A stretch of 64,000 bases of DNA from Chrysomallon squamiferum (GCA_012295275.1 CM022668.1:4215080-4279079), one strand, 5' to 3'; counted from the stretch's first letter, positions 21,828-36,326 are shown. Numbers and translations are program-made. Notes: generated from the sequence alone by a model not told the origin.

Positions 21828-24800
21828 GTTGTGTGTTGTCAATGAGTTTTGTCATGTGAAATACATCAGAAGTAAAACAATTTCTGCTTATGCAAACTTA
21901 TAGGGGGACATTACAGTCCAGATTCTGCCTTTGTTACTTATCTCTGATTTTTTATTATTTTTATATAAGATGTTTTCTGTTACTCTTAGTCTTTATTCTT
22001 CTAATAATGTTTATCCATGATGAAATAATTATATTAGGTCTTTGACAAACGTAGTTACTGTTTTCATTGTGACTGGGTTTTTTATTTTCTTTCTTTCTTT
22101 CTTTTTCTTTTTTCATATAATTTGGTTATATTAATTTTTTAGATTTGTTTTGATTTCTTTAAAGGTAAGCCAACAGATAAAATAATAATGTGTGTTCATT
22201 TAATCTAGTTTTAATATTTTTTTAAACTGTGTTATTTATGGTGATCATATACAAAATAATAAATATAAAGTAACAATGTTACTTCCCTATACATTAATAA
22301 TTTTCAACAAGTGTACTTTGCTTATTTTAATGAGATATTTATTGTATATATATACACAACGGATGTAATAACTAAGTGATATATTTTTCTCATTCAGTAA
22401 TTGAATTAACACATCTCCAGCCTTATAGGTCACTGGAACAGTTTTAACTATTCTTTTAAATGGCAGAACATTTTAAAAGCTTAAAATTTCCATCCATGAA
22501 AACAATAACAGACATGTTAATACTGTATGAATTATTCAAAAGTTTTGATTTCTTATTTCTCTATTTCTTTTTGTTTTATTTCTTTTATCTTTTATCATTT
22601 TTACTTCTTACATTTTTATTCCAATAAACAATAACAGTTATTTAAATTAAATTTTAACAGTTGTTTTATTCATAAATTTATTTTACCAAAAAATAAAATT
22701 AAATATTTTATTAATTATGTTAAATTTCATTTATAATTTTAGTACTGTTTGTTGCATGAAATTAAATAATTCTAATTTTTCCTGTTTGTAGTCAGAAAAA
22801 AAAAAAATTTTATGTCAGAAAAAAAAATATACTTTATGTCAGAAAAGTATATATAAATTGTTTTTATTGTACAGTGAACTGTATGTAAAGTGACATCTCG
22901 TTATGCACTTGGAATCAGTTTAATATCAAAACATTTACTGTGTCTTCAAATATCAAAAGGGCAAATTTATATTACTAATAAAATGGATTCAGGTGTTCCT
23001 GTCGCCTTCCGTATAAAGTAATAGATTTCAGGCTTTTTATAAATTTCATTCTGCCTTTCGAAAAGACACGAATTTTACACAACTACTCGTTCTGGATAGC
23101 GATCGCCGCTGTTACACATCTCTTTACTACGACTGTGGTTAGGCTTCCGCACGCATTCAATAACACAAACGATTCATTGTTGTCTACCTGTTTGTTTAAT
23201 GGCAAACGATGATGCACGCAATACTAGCTGTCAATCATGTATGGCAGAGGGGTCAGTTATGTTATCAGTTTGTATGAGTTAACTACAGTTACTAAACAAT
23301 TCTCGTTAAGACCTATTTAATTTATTTTATTGCATTATGTTAATTCAAATAAAAATATGTATTAATTTATATATGTATTGGTGAATGGTTTGGTTTCCTC
23401 GTTTTCCTGGGGTTTTGTGTGTGTGTGTGTGTTGTTGGATTGTTTTTTTCTTTTTTATTGTTTGTTTTGTTTTGTTGTTGTTTTGTTCTTTTTATAAATG
23501 CGCCTAAAGCATGTAATTCAAATAACAATAAAATACATTTGTTGAACGAACACCAGAGAAGAGAAATAAATATTAATGATAAAGAAGAAGAAAAATTATG
23601 TAAATGAGCAATCTTGAAAAGCACTCCAGAAAAAATCTCAGACAAATGCTTTCATTTTAGCTTTGGATTTTATCTCTTCACACCTCAGAAATGTATTCAT
23701 TTTCTTATTATAAAAAATCCAGAAAATAAACAAAAAACAACCTTAAACAAAGAATTAATAAAGCAATTTAAACAGTAAAAAATCCTTATGCACCGTTCGT
23801 TGTTAGAAAATGATTCACCGCCTTTTTATTATATTTTATTTATTTATTTTTAAATATAAAAAATATATTTATATTATTTTGTTGTAAATGAGTATTATCT
23901 ATAAGTGTATATAGTTTGTAGTGATTAATTTCGCCAAAAATAACAATTCTTTTTGCTGTCCTTATGTTTATATCTTTTAAATCAAATCCAAAAACTTATT
24001 TCATTGTAAAAATATATATATAATAAAAAGTATAAACCTACTTTTACTGCATGATATATTGTTAAAATTTCAATATTTGTTATTATTTAAATGAATGCTG
24101 CTGCATTTTGCAGGTGTTAATACAGAAGATATTATCTGCTGTAGGATCACAATGAACTGTCTTTAGTATGTTTTAAATGCTTAGAAAACAACAGATATAT
24201 TCAGAATAACCAACTATAGAAAATAACAGATTTTAACTACATGTGATTCTAAAAACGACTGGCAAAGAATTTTCTGAAGAAAAAAAAATAATAAAAAATA
24301 AAATATAAACAAAATTTCTTAACAACTATAGAAAATAACAGATTTTAAGACAGTTTAAATTAAGGCACACCTGTGAACAACTGATTTTTTTTATTTCCAT
24401 TCATTGTGGGTGTACAAGTGTTTCAGCAAAATTAAATAATTGGGTGATCAGAAAAATCTATATTATATGTTTTCACAGCTTTAGCATTTAGTATAGTTTT
24501 GTTTACCAGACAGTGACTGGGGAAAATATTTGACAATATCATCATAAGAAAGAATTAAATAGACAGCAGTCATTAATTTTCCTTATAATTTATGTCCAAC
24601 TATACACCAAATATTGGTAGTTTTCTGACTAAATTAAATTTTGTTTATCAAATACTCGTCTATTTGTTGTTGTTGTTACAACAAAAAATCAAATATTGTT
24701 TCCTCATGTGGTAAGTTACTTGTTAAAACAGTATCGAGTTATAAATTTTATTTTAAAATATTTGTTTGAAAAGTATCTACTAGTATAAGTCAAGTATGTA

Positions 24801-24999
24801 TGTTATTTATGAATAATCAAAAGTGAAAACTATTGTTGTATCTTACTGGCTTCTAAAACAATTAAACTTTTATGTTGAACTATTAAACGATTTCGTTTTG
24901 TCTGACGATACTTCTGTTGAGTGACTAACTCATTAAAATCAAAACCACCTAGAGCTGTTACAATAACTGATTGTATTGTCTATATCATGCGCTTACCTA

Positions 25000-25075
25000 C
25001 CAGTCCACAGCCATAGCAAGCATAAATATTCTGTCTTTGGATCAATTATATTTGTAATTTTCATCAGGACAGTCC
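25000..25075 (-). promoter_or_regulatory. Orphan copy of the caspase-type 5' exon
   Basis: It has the conserved tract and the donor GGTAG|GTAAGCGC. No caspase coding exon follows within several kb downstream on the minus strand, so it is an orphan unless it splices to distant exons. Confidence 0.4.
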
Positions 25076-25315
25076 ATTGCATGACACTGGAAATCCCACA
25101 AGGGTATGCCCCTTTCTCAAGGCAGGAGTCAAACCGCACCGTAGCGTAACGAAAGTACGCGCAATTGATGACGTGTAACTCGTGATTGTACTGTTAGCTT
25201 GAATACAGATCATTAACAACAAAAAAAGTTCAACAAAGGTTACGAAAGCAACAACATTTTTGTTGTACCTGATATACATACATTATTACTAATAATTATA
25301 GTTGGTAATTTATGT

Positions 25316-25317
<2 letters not shown>

Positions 25318-25410
<93 letters not shown>
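25318..25410. repeat. (GA)n microsatellite, about 92 bases
   Basis: Uninterrupted GA repeat. At the homologous positions near 31.29, 40.89 and 58.62 kb the tract is only about 10-25 bases. Confidence 0.95.
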
Positions 25411-25413
<3 letters not shown>

Positions 25414-25551
25414 ACTATAATAAATAAATAATAAAATCAACAACTTACTTCAGAGCCACTGTTTCTTTTTCTTTACTTTTTTAAATTTAATTCTTTTATA
25501 GATTTTTTTTCTTGCTTGTTGTTGTTGTTGTTCTTGTTCTTGTTGTTATTA

Positions 25552-25590
<39 letters not shown>

Positions 25591-25941
25591 AACTTTTCCG
25601 ATTCTTCAAACAAGAGGTACGAAAAAAATAGATCTTGCATAACACAAACTTCCTCCGAAGCCCTGTTATTTTATTTATATATTTTTTTTATTTTTATTAT
25701 TTTTATATATATAATTCAGTATTTCTTTATTTATTTGTTTGTTTGTTTGTTTGTTTGTTTGTTTATCTGTAAGAATCTAAAGCCAATCTTTTTAACTACT
25801 GAGAATTAAACGAACGGGAAATAACTCCAATCTAAATGTCCTGAAATAACAATTAATCCGAAGTTTAAATGCAATTAATGATACGTGACTGGAATAGCTA
25901 AAATAAATAAATCAAATGAAATCAAATGAAACAAAGATTTT

Positions 25942-25944
25942 AGC

Positions 25945-25992
<48 letters not shown>

Positions 25993-26420
25993 TAATGATA
26001 CATATATATATAATCTATAAATTAATCAATATCAACCGCTCATTAAATAATAATAATAATACAACACACGCAATACTTATACAGATGTTGGTACCACTAC
26101 CCTACTAATATATATCAAAACGACGATGACGACTAACACTACCACTGTTACTGCTATTGTTATTACCACTACAACTACATACTGTTACTACAGCCACTAC
26201 CACTACTAATACTAATACTACTATAATACTAATACTACTCCTGCTCTAGACTTTTAACATTTGATAATTAATTATATTGCTACTGTTTCTACTTCTATAA
26301 TTACTTCTGCTACTCTAATTACTATTACTGCTACTACTACCAATACTAGTACTACTACTACTACTACTATACTATATCTACTATTACTAATACTACTACT
26401 ATACTATATCTACTACTACT
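25942..26420. repeat. GATA tract followed by ACT/ATC trinucleotide-rich DNA
   Basis: GATA repeats at about 25946-25991, then long stretches of ACT-type triplets to 26.42 kb. Partial copies lie at 41.4-41.7 and 59.14-59.42 kb. Confidence 0.85.
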
Positions 26421-27171
26421 AACATACCTTTCTCTTCCTATCTGATTTTCTCGCTACTTATCTGTATGTCTGTCCGTGTGTATATGCATGACTTAGAGAA
26501 ATAAAAAAAAGCGTGTATAATCATCATCATTATCATCATATCATTATAGTTATAATTATCGTTATTATTAACATCATCATCATCATCATCGTCTAATGTT
26601 TAACCTCCTCGTAGAACAAATAAATCTACTGAAGAAAAAAAACGCAGTTCAAATTTCAATATTTTCTTTAAAGAAGAAGAAGAAGAAGAAGAAGTAGCAC
26701 AAAACATATAAAACCAAATCAGCGTTTAAACCTCGTTTGACAGTTCAGGAAAATCTTTCTAAAACTGTTTACGTGTTTTTATGAACATCTCTCTCCAGTT
26801 TCTTTAATAGTTTTCCGCATTTTGAAGCAAAACACATTTTTATCGAACAACGACCTCCGAGGAACAAGTTTAAATAAATTTTAATACCTCAGATATTTTT
26901 GTTTGCTTTTTCTTCTTTCCTTTGACAACAAAGAGAACATTTCGCAGCGTGTTGTTCCGCCATTACTGTTCCTACGAAGATATTTACAATACGATATATG
27001 CAGGTAAGAATTTTAATATTAATCGCTAATGATAAAATAAATGTTAATATTTTATTTTATTTTTTTCTTAAAGAAAATATTGAAATGTAAACTGTTTTTT
27101 TTTTTTTTTTTTCTTTTTTTCTCTTTACTGTATGTTCCACGAGGACTATTAAACATTAGATGATGATGATG

Positions 27172-27203
<32 letters not shown>

Positions 27204-27289
27204 GATAACGATAATGATAATAATGATAATAATAGTAATAATAAAACACACTTTACATTTTTCCCCCTCCCCAGAATATGTTTTTATTA

Positions 27290-27358
27290 TTTTATTTTAA
27301 AAAAGTCATGGATACTTTGTTTCTGCCTGTTTTTATTTCTTCTCATGACCGAAGCTGG
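27290..27358 (+). pseudogene. Broken copy of the signal-peptide exon
   Basis: It matches the exon at 20316-20374, starting MDTLFLPVFI, but two bases are missing relative to the intact copy. The frame shifts before the donor GCTG|GTGAGT. The matching second exon is absent downstream. Confidence 0.6.
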
Positions 27359-28163
27359 TGAGTATTTTCTTTATGTATATTTTATTAACATTATTTATGT
27401 TATTTATTTGTTTGTTTGGTTAGTTGGATAGTTGGTTATTTATTTTCTTGTTCGCGTTCTTGTTTGCTTAATATTTATTATATTGTATCTGTTTGTACGT
27501 TCATTCATTTGTTGTTGTTTTTCTTCCTTCCTTCCTTTCTTTCTTTCTTTATTTGATTTATCTTCCTTACATTTCGATTTGTTTTTTACAAATTACCTGC
27601 ATAAAATACATACTCCCTGGTTTATTATGAGTTTTATTTATTTATTTATTGTTTTAATTTTTGTTAATATATATATAGTGGTAATTCTTTCTCTCTTTTT
27701 TGAAACAATAAAAACTTTATGTTTTATATTCTGTTTATAAATATTTAACCTAGTTGACCAAATAAGAGAATTTGATTTCTTTTCTTTTCTTTTCCTTGTT
27801 AATTAAAAATGTAACCAAGTATTTCACACTTTGAAATAAATTGGGCTTTGACTGTATTTAAAAAATAAACAATAATACATATATATAATAATAATAGTAA
27901 TAACAAAAATACAGAGTTAACAGCAACAGAAGTAAAACAGTTTCTGCTTATGCAAACTTATAGCTGAACATTACAGTCCAGATTCTGCCTTTATTACTTT
28001 TCTCTGATTTTTTTTGGGGGGATTTACTTTTTTTTTATAAGATGTTTTCTGTTTTTCTTAGATTTTATTCTTTTGTAAATGTTTATCCATGATAAAGTTT
28101 AATGTTGAAATAATTATATTAGGTCTTTGAGAAAAGCAGTTATGAAAACAGTATGTGATTGGT

Positions 28164-28194
<31 letters not shown>

Positions 28195-28261
28195 TTATAT
28201 AAATCAAATTTTGTAGATTTGTTTTTATTTCTTTAAAATAAAGCCAACAGATAAGCCAATA

Positions 28262-29199
28262 GGATCTGTCAAAAGCAACAGTAATGAGTAACTAATTATA
28301 TTTAAAAATATGTATTATATTGAAAAGTATCTATTAATGAATAATCATTAAGAGAAAACTAGTTCAATCTCACTGACTGCTGAAATAGTTTAACTTTTAA
28401 TTTGAAATATTAAAAACGACTCAAATACCGGTTTGATTTCGTTTCACATTTCTGTTCTGTGGCTCACTCATTAAAATCAAAACAACGTCACAGTTACAAT
28501 GTAAATAGCATTAATACCTTGTTGTAAAACAATAACTGATGCTGGAAAACTGCACCAGTCTTTTACATGACAGTTCACAGCCAGTACAAGATTAAATATT
28601 CTATCCTTCAATGGAATTATATTTATAATTTTCTTCCGTACTTTCCAACAAGGGATTTCCCCTTGATTAAGGCCATGTTCGTTTTTGGCATATATCCAGC
28701 TTATAATGTTAAGATATTTGGGAACTAAAACCGATTGCTAAAATGAGAAAACAAAGAAATTGACACAATTGTTGAAACTGTACGTTTCGAACTATAACAA
28801 ATAAAAACCGGTTTGCAACAACCGAACATAACCGTAAAGCGTTTTATCTGAAGAACACATGCACAGTTCATGGGTCATACACTCGTGATTGTACTATTAG
28901 CTTAAAATTGGTTATTTTTACTGAATAAAGATCCCTAATTGATATATATATATAAATTCTAAATAAAGTAATTTTCCAACAACTAGATTATATTAGGTGT
29001 GCATCGACTGAAACGTTCAACGAATGTTCCGAAAACAAAAACATTTTTGTCGTATCTGATTCACATACATTACTACTAATAATTTTTGTTGTAAATTTAT
29101 GTATTGAGTACTTTCCAGTGTTCAGAAAGTGTAATGGAGTCGTCTGATTCTCAAGCAAAATAATAAATAAAATCTACACAATTTTGTTTCACTTACTTC

Positions 29200-29230
<31 letters not shown>

Positions 29231-29728
29231 AAATATGTTATAATAAATAAATAATAAACTAAGCAACTTATTACAGAGCCATTGTTATTATTTTTTTCTT
29301 TCCTTATTTAAATTTATTTTGTAATTATCTAGACTAAAGCTAAGCTTTTGAACGACTATCGAGAACAAAACGAAAGGGAAAAACTGCAGTCTAACATTTC
29401 CTAAACTTTAAATCCAATTAATTATACATGACTGCAATATGCAAAATAAAATAAATTAATTTAAATAAAACGAAGATTTTAGCTTTTTGTTTATATATAT
29501 ATACAGCTTTTCAGTTATATTCAAAAGCACAAAATTTGAATCCACTACATACTTCCAAGATTCTAAAATTACTGTCATTAAACAGCGAAAGAGAAAAATA
29601 TATTAGAGATAAAAATACATCTTTATAGTGTTTCTTTAAAATATCCTAATAAATGTTACCGTCACGTTTTGTATACTCCAGTTATTATTATCATTGTCGT
29701 TGTTCTTATTATTATTAGTATCATTACA

Positions 29729-29794
<66 letters not shown>

Positions 29795-30120
29795 CCATTA
29801 TGTATCATTAAGAGATTTTAATTTTTTTGTCATACTTTATGATAGTCTAAAATCCTTTGAATTATCATATATAATAAAAATAAGAATTTATTTATTTTTA
29901 GATATAAAAAATATATTTATATTATTTTCTTGTAAATGTGTATTATCTACAAGTGTAAACAGTTGGTACTGATTAATTTCGCTAAAAAATAACAATTCTT
30001 TTTGCTGTCCTGATGTTTATATCTTTTAAATGAAATCCAAAAACTTATTTCATTGTAAAAATATATGTATAATAAAAAGTATAAACTTACTGTATTGTTA
30101 AAATTTCAATATTTGTTATT
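28262..30120. other. Noncoding AT-rich stretch with a degraded 5' exon copy and microsatellites
   Basis: A degenerate copy of the caspase 5' exon region lies near 28.56-28.64 kb with a weakened donor. GATA repeats lie at about 29.20-29.23 kb and (ATT)n at about 29.73-29.79 kb. No gene was recognised. Confidence 0.6.
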
Positions 30121-30914
30121 ATTTAAATGAATGCTGCTGCATTTTGCAGGTGTTAATACAGAAGATAATATCTGCTGTAGGATCACAATGAACTGACTTT
30201 AGTATGTTTTAATTGCTTAGAAAACAACAGATATATTCAGAATTAACAACTACAGAAGATAACAGATTTTAAGACACAGTTTAAATTAAGGCACACATGT
30301 GAACAACTGATGTTTATATTTCCTTTCACTGTGGGCATACAAGTGTTTCAGCAAAATTAATTAATTGGGTGATCAGAAAAATGTATATTATATGTTTTCA
30401 CAGCTTTAGCATTTAGTATAGTTTTGTTTACCAGACAGTGACTGGGGAAAATATTTGACAATATCATCATAAGAAAGAATTAAATAGACAGCAGTCATTA
30501 ATTTTCCTTATAATTTATGTCCAACTATATACCAAATATTGGTAGTTTTCTGACTAAATTAAATTTTGTTCATCAAATACTCGTCTATTTGTTGTTGTTG
30601 TTACAACAAAAAATCAAATATTGTTTCCTGATGTGGTAAGTTACTTGTTAAAACAGTATCGAGTTATAAATTTTATTTTAAAATATTTGTTTGAAAAGTA
30701 TCTACTAGTATAAATCAAGTACGTATGTTAATTATGAATAATCAAAAGTGAAAATTATTGTTGTATCTTACTGGCTTCTAAAACAATTAAACTTTTATGT
30801 TGAACTATTAAACGATTTCGTTTCGTCTGACGATACTTCTGTTCAGTGACTAACTCATTAAAATCAAAACAAGCTGAAGCTCTTACAATAACTGATTGTA
30901 TTAGACTATCAAGC

Positions 30915-30985
30915 GTTTACCTGCCAGTCCACAGCCATAGCAAGCATAAATTTTCTGTCTTTGAATCAATTATATTTATAATTTT
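30915..30985 (-). promoter_or_regulatory. Orphan copy of the caspase-type 5' exon
   Basis: Conserved tract with donor GGCAG|GTAAACGC. No caspase exon was seen downstream before 19.1 kb. Confidence 0.4.
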
Positions 30986-31709
30986 CATCAAGACAGTCCA
31001 TAGCATGACACTGGAAGTCCCACAAGGGTATTCCCCTTTCTCAAGGCCGGAGTCACACAAGGGTATTCCCCCTTCTTAAGTCGGAGGTCAAATCGGTTTC
31101 AACAATCGAACACACCGTAACGTAAAGAAAGTAATTGATGACGCGTAACTCGTGATTGTACTGTTAGCTTGAATACAGATCATTAACAAAATAAAAAAAA
31201 GTTCAACAAAGGTTACGAAAACAACAACATTTTTGTTGTACCTGATATACATACATTAGTACTAATAATTATAGTTGGTAATTTATGTATTGAAAGAGAG
31301 AGAGAGATAAACTATAATAAATAAATAAATAATAAAATCAACAATTTACTTCAGAGCCACTGTTTCTTTTTCTTTACTTTTTAAATTTAATTATTTTATA
31401 TATTTTTTTCTTGCTTCTTCTTCTTCTTCTTCTTCTTATTATTATTATTATTAAAACTTTTCCGACTCTTCAAACAAGAGGTACGAAAAAAAGTAGATCT
31501 TGCGTAACACAAACTCCCTCCGAAGCCCTGTTATTTTATTTATATATTTTTTAATTTTTATTATTTTTATATATATAATTCACTATTTATTTATTTGCTT
31601 ATTTGTTTGTTTGTTTGTTTGTTTGTAAGTATCTAAATCCAATCTTTTTAACTATTGAGAATAAAACGAACGGGAAATAACTCCAATCTAAATGTCCTGA
31701 AATTACATT

Positions 31710-31955
<246 letters not shown>

Positions 31956-32850
31956 ATGTGTCATAATCAGAAGAACTAAATCCATGGCAGACAGAAGAAA
32001 AAAGTGGCAGACGGCAGATTCTTCGTATTTAAAAAGCTGGTAACTGCCTCATTTTACTGGTTTTATTAACATCTGCATTCCTTCCACTGTTTGAATTTTT
32101 ATGATTCTATGACAATGGCCATTGTTTTGTTGTTATTCTTCTTCTTTTTTGTTTAAATCTGTCTTTTTGATCTTGTTCTTCATTTTATGTGCAATGTTTT
32201 GTTTATAGATTTGGTTGTGTTTGACACACAATGGAAACTGCATTTAATTACTCTTGCTATCTTTACTGAAAATGATTTTTGAAATGTGTCAACTCTAAAG
32301 TGAATACACTATATAAACTGCTTTGAGAGTTGGTTCATTTAAAAGAGTTTTAATTCACAAATTAGTACATGAAGGAAACAATCAAATTCAAATAGATCTG
32401 CTAAGAATAAATTGAAAATATTATTATGACTATAAAAATATTTAAATTCAAGAGGTACTTTCTCTAAAGCACTATTAATTCAAACATTTGAGCAAGAATG
32501 CTAATATGAAGTAAAAAAAATAATTCAAACTGATTTACAGTTACAGTTGTACAATCATAACACATTATGTTTTCATAACACGTACACTTATGTTCATTAT
32601 TGTGATTTGCTTTCATGATATGTTTAGTGATATATGAGCAGAAAATGTATCCACTTGAACAATGAAAACAGTGTCAGACCATACATAATTTTCATTACAT
32701 TGCTTGCATGAATAATGGTTCAAATGTTTCAAAGTTCTCAGCAATAGTCAGTGTACCTAAAAAATTGATCTTGAATATATGGTTTAAATACAAGTATAAA
32801 AATTCAGATGGGTCTATGACATTGAAATGTTTTTCATATTTTTCTGTTTG
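31956..32850. other. Noncoding sequence, partly duplicated
   Basis: The segment 31.96-32.16 kb ('catggcagacagaagaaaaaagtgg') is repeated at 43.89-44.07 kb. No gene was recognised. Confidence 0.5.
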
Positions 32851-32853
32851 ATG

Positions 32854-34215
32854 TCAAATATTTACTTTGATGTCATTTTCTATTTCCTTGTTGTATTTAT
32901 CAGATAGCAAACACTGAATTATCCTGGAACTTGAAAAAATATTGTTACTTTTTAAAGCTTCAAAACCACTGCTTATGCACAATGCATTAATAACAGGTTC
33001 AGTATATAATGGCAGATGTTTGTCTACTCTATCATAGAATAACAATAGCATGTATGATTAAAGTTGTCAGTTGAAAAGACAGAGAATTATCATCACATGA
33101 AACAAACTGATGTTCAATAAGTGTGGTATAGCGACCTCCGTGACAGGAATCTCCATGATGACAGACAATACTCTTCAGCTGATATTTAATTTCTGCTTTT
33201 TCTGCATTTTTACGCTGATCATTACATTTTATGAACAAATTGTGAGAAATTTGAACATAATTTGAATTCTTTCTCATACATTTATCAAATAAAATCTCTG
33301 AATTGTGAAAATAAGAGTTGAAGGGAAAGAAACTAAGTGTTTGTTTAATAAACATTTATTATGTGAGCACATCCATGCCTTTTCTACTCTCTCTGATTTA
33401 ATAAAATTATCAAGTAACTGTTGCACAGAACTATAACCCATTGCATCAAGATGACGCATTATGAAATGCCCATAATTATTTTCTCTAGATGTTGTTGAGC
33501 TACACTGTAGCAGATATACTCGTGCTGTAAAATAATATTCCCTTGAGCCCTTTCTGTGAAATATCTGATATCTCCTTGCAGTGTTTATTTTCATCTTTCA
33601 AATTTTTCAGTATTTCTATCACACTTTCTTCTGCTATTTGAACTGGTATTTTTTCATTATTATCAGAACATACAGTTACAGGCTCACATTTATTTTCATG
33701 AAGAATTAACCATGCTAAATCACTTGCTGCTAGGGCTTGCATCATTGCAGTAAACCAGCAGGTGTTGCCAAAATTCTTCAAAGGTCTCCAGATGAATCCT
33801 AAATCAGTGATATCTTTGTCAGCATTTTTCATATTTTTCTCATGGCCATAGTGCACACTTTTGTAGCAGTGATCATGCACCAGATTGGATTCGTCCTTTG
33901 TTTTACTGGTATTGTGTCTTGTTTCTATTTTAGTTTTGAGTGGTTGCTGAAAATTACCTTTTTTGTTAAAATTATCAATTTGCTCTTTATTGCTGGCCCA
34001 CAAATGTTGTGTTAACTTTTTTACCAATTGGTTTTTTTATCTTCCTTAAATATTTTTTCACTTTTCATGCAATCTACAGCTGCCAATGTTTGCAATGAAA
34101 CAGTCTGATTATGCAATTTTTCTGAAAAATCATCCAGTCTGTGTTTGGTTCTGCCTTGCAGTCCAGTATATTTCAGAATTCTAAACCTATTTTCAATTGT
34201 GCTAGTTGTTTTCAT
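32854..34215 (-). pseudogene. Ubiquitin-specific-protease-like gene, broken
   Basis: The USP landmarks occur in order on the minus strand but in different frames. The Cys box is LKNFGNTCWFTAMMQAL, with its catalytic Cys at about 33758-33760. A CxxxxC-type segment (WMCSHNKC) and FPSTLIFTIQRF follow. The His box region is IKYQLKSIVCHHGDS, then HGGRYTTL. The final strand is MLLLFYDRV. In active USPs the His box ends G-H-Y; here it reads G-R-Y (about 33131-33133), a one-base change that removes the general-base His. At least two frame shifts (near 33.58 and 33.33 kb) separate the parts, and no splice sites reconcile them. Family membership is clear. Activity is very unlikely. Whether it came from a host gene or a mobile element is unknown. 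Confidence 0.75.
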
Positions 34216-35260
34216 CTATTCATGAATAAAGTTTTTACTACTGGGAATTTCTGATGCAGATTTTTCAGTCTGTGTTACATTTGTCAAAAATACATTTGTT
34301 TTAAACATTGAAGAAATATTTCTGAAAAACATTACTATTTTCATCAAATTTACATGGCAATCAGGTTTAGTTAATATTTTCTAAGATACCTTCAGAAATT
34401 GACTTAAACAAAGAGTCTTCAGCTAAATTAAGAAATTCTGTAGTAAACAGGTTGCAATATTTTTATGTCTACTTGTTCAAAATTAAATTCATCAAAATCA
34501 GAATATTCTTTTGAAATCAGTATTTCAAAACAGTTGCTTTTATGAATTAGTCTGTCTAGGAGTTTACATGACTGGAGAACAAAACCACAAAAATATCAAA
34601 TAGCAGTTCTCTTATTTCTTTCATGTCATTAATATTCATCACCAGACTTAACATATTAAGAAAAATTCTGCAGTTGTTGGGGTTTTCTTCTTACATTGTT
34701 TCCAGCAAATTTTGTTCACCTTATTCATGAAATGACTAGTGCATATGTGAACATATTTAAAAAATCAGTGTGCTGATTCATCATTTTCCATGATCGATGT
34801 AAAAATTGATTCAGTGTTTCATTATTAAAATGTAAAAGAGCTCCTAAGATAAAAACCATTGATCAGTGTAGGGCAGGAAATATTGTTCTATCCAAATGTT
34901 TTCTTTTCAGCATATCTGAAATTACAACTCCAGTCTAACATTGTTGGCAATGCTTCATTTTCACTAATCATAGTAGCAACAGTAATGCCCATCTTATCTT
35001 TTTTATAGCATATTCATAGTATAAGAACTGCTTACCATCTTCATTTTTATGAACAATGCTGCCTGTAGCACCCAATATAAAGCAACTTTTTCTACTAAAT
35101 TGTGATACAATCTTAATCCCTCTTCTGACCAATATAGTATATAATTAGGTTGCAAACTGATTCTTAAAAATTAAACCTGTGTAAGATTTTTCTTCCATTA
35201 ACAGCAGAAGACTTTTGGTACAGCCTTTGTCTCTTCCAACTTTTTTTCTAGATTCAGAAG
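34216..35260. other. Noncoding or highly decayed sequence upstream of the USP-like pseudogene
   Basis: Base composition resembles the pseudogene. Short minus-strand frames suggest decayed 5' coding sequence, but no motif could be assigned. Confidence 0.35.
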
Positions 35261-36218
35261 AATTAGCAAATATTTAAAACTAAAATACTGTCACAGTGAC
35301 TAGTCTGAGTGGTATTGATACCTAAAATTTGGCTCATCCGGTCTAAAGGGTAGCAGACTATAATAGCGTCACATGACAAGAAGTTAATTATCTGAGACAG
35401 CTTAAACTACTAAATGACTTTTCTCTGTCCACTAGAGAACAATAACACAAACAAGAATTCAATATGGATAATTGTTATATATATATATATATATTTTACA
35501 TACATTTTCATAAATTAACCCTCAAGGGTAATAGATAGTTAAATCGAACAATGCGAACAACTGTAAAAGCAAACTGATGAAACTAAACTAATTAAGCCCA
35601 ATTGGTAAACTGATCTTTCTAACTAATCTTTTAATTATTAACATGCGTTATCTTAGTTTTTAAGCTAAGTTTGTACCACAGAATAATACAATAAAAATTC
35701 AACAGGAATAGATTTAGCTATCTTCAATCATTCAACATGTATATTATTTAATACAAAACATTAAAACAAAATTTCCATTGACTGAGTGGTCCTCAGACGA
35801 GTATCTCCAGAAGGGCACCAGTCAAATTTTTCCAGTTCAAAACGCGTGCTGCTACTTACAAAACCATTATATAGCAGCCTTTCTGAATTTACTTTGCAAC
35901 TTTTAATATCCATTTTGAGTTTGTTAATCCCAGTTTTTCTTAGTTTATAAAATAATGGAACTTCCCCTAATTATATAACAGTTTCTAAATATCCCATGTA
36001 TGTTTGCATACACTCTGCTATTTAGTTTTTGTATATTTACCGCCATTTTCTGACATTAATTAGGTAAACATTAAAGAACTGCAAAAATATAAAACATAAA
36101 CATGATTATACAAGAGTTTCTCAAACAATAACTGCAAATAAATAAAACATTAACATGATTATACAAGAGTTTTTCAGACATCAACTGAAAATAAATAAAA
36201 CAAATGAAAACATGTCCT

Positions 36219-36326
36219 TTATCGGAATATCAGCTTCTTCCTCAAAGTGCTGAACAGTGCTGGTGACTGCTTGTACGTACCATCCTCCATCTTGGCGTTT
36301 CCTTTACCTACTCTTTCCCAATTCAA
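36219..36326 (-). pseudogene. Caspase p10 terminal-exon remnant (copy B)
   Basis: Near-identical to 5828-5935, ending FSTLRKKLIFR and TAA. The same truncation of the 5' part and the same fusion to the Tyr-Lys-Met intron are present. p20 exons are absent between it and 36471. Confidence 0.75.

Larger units (their letters stand above)
19680..24250. repeat. Segmental duplication module 2
   Basis: Nearly colinear copies occur at 59.63-62.95 kb (missing the signal-peptide exon). Shorter ones occur at 26.60-28.26 and 41.77-43.26 kb. Landmarks are 'gagcaactgcacgaaccaaaaat' (20.90 and 60.04 kb), 'cttccgcacgcattcaataacac' (23.15, 42.50 and 62.18 kb) and 'ggtttcctcgttttcctggggttttgtgtg' (23.39, 42.77 and 62.46 kb). 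No long gene was recognised inside. Confidence 0.8.
24110..26510. repeat. Segmental duplication module 3 (carries the caspase 5' exon)
   Basis: The module reappears at 30.12-31.70, 40.20-41.76, 57.57-59.50 and, from its middle on, at 43.25-43.5 and 62.94-64.0 kb. Markers include 'gtttaccagacagtgactggggaaaat', the 5' exon tract near 25.0 kb, a (GA)n tract, and 'agagccactgtttctttttctttac'. In copy C this module lies immediately upstream of the DED exon, so it is the promoter region of the caspase gene copied around the locus. Confidence 0.8.
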
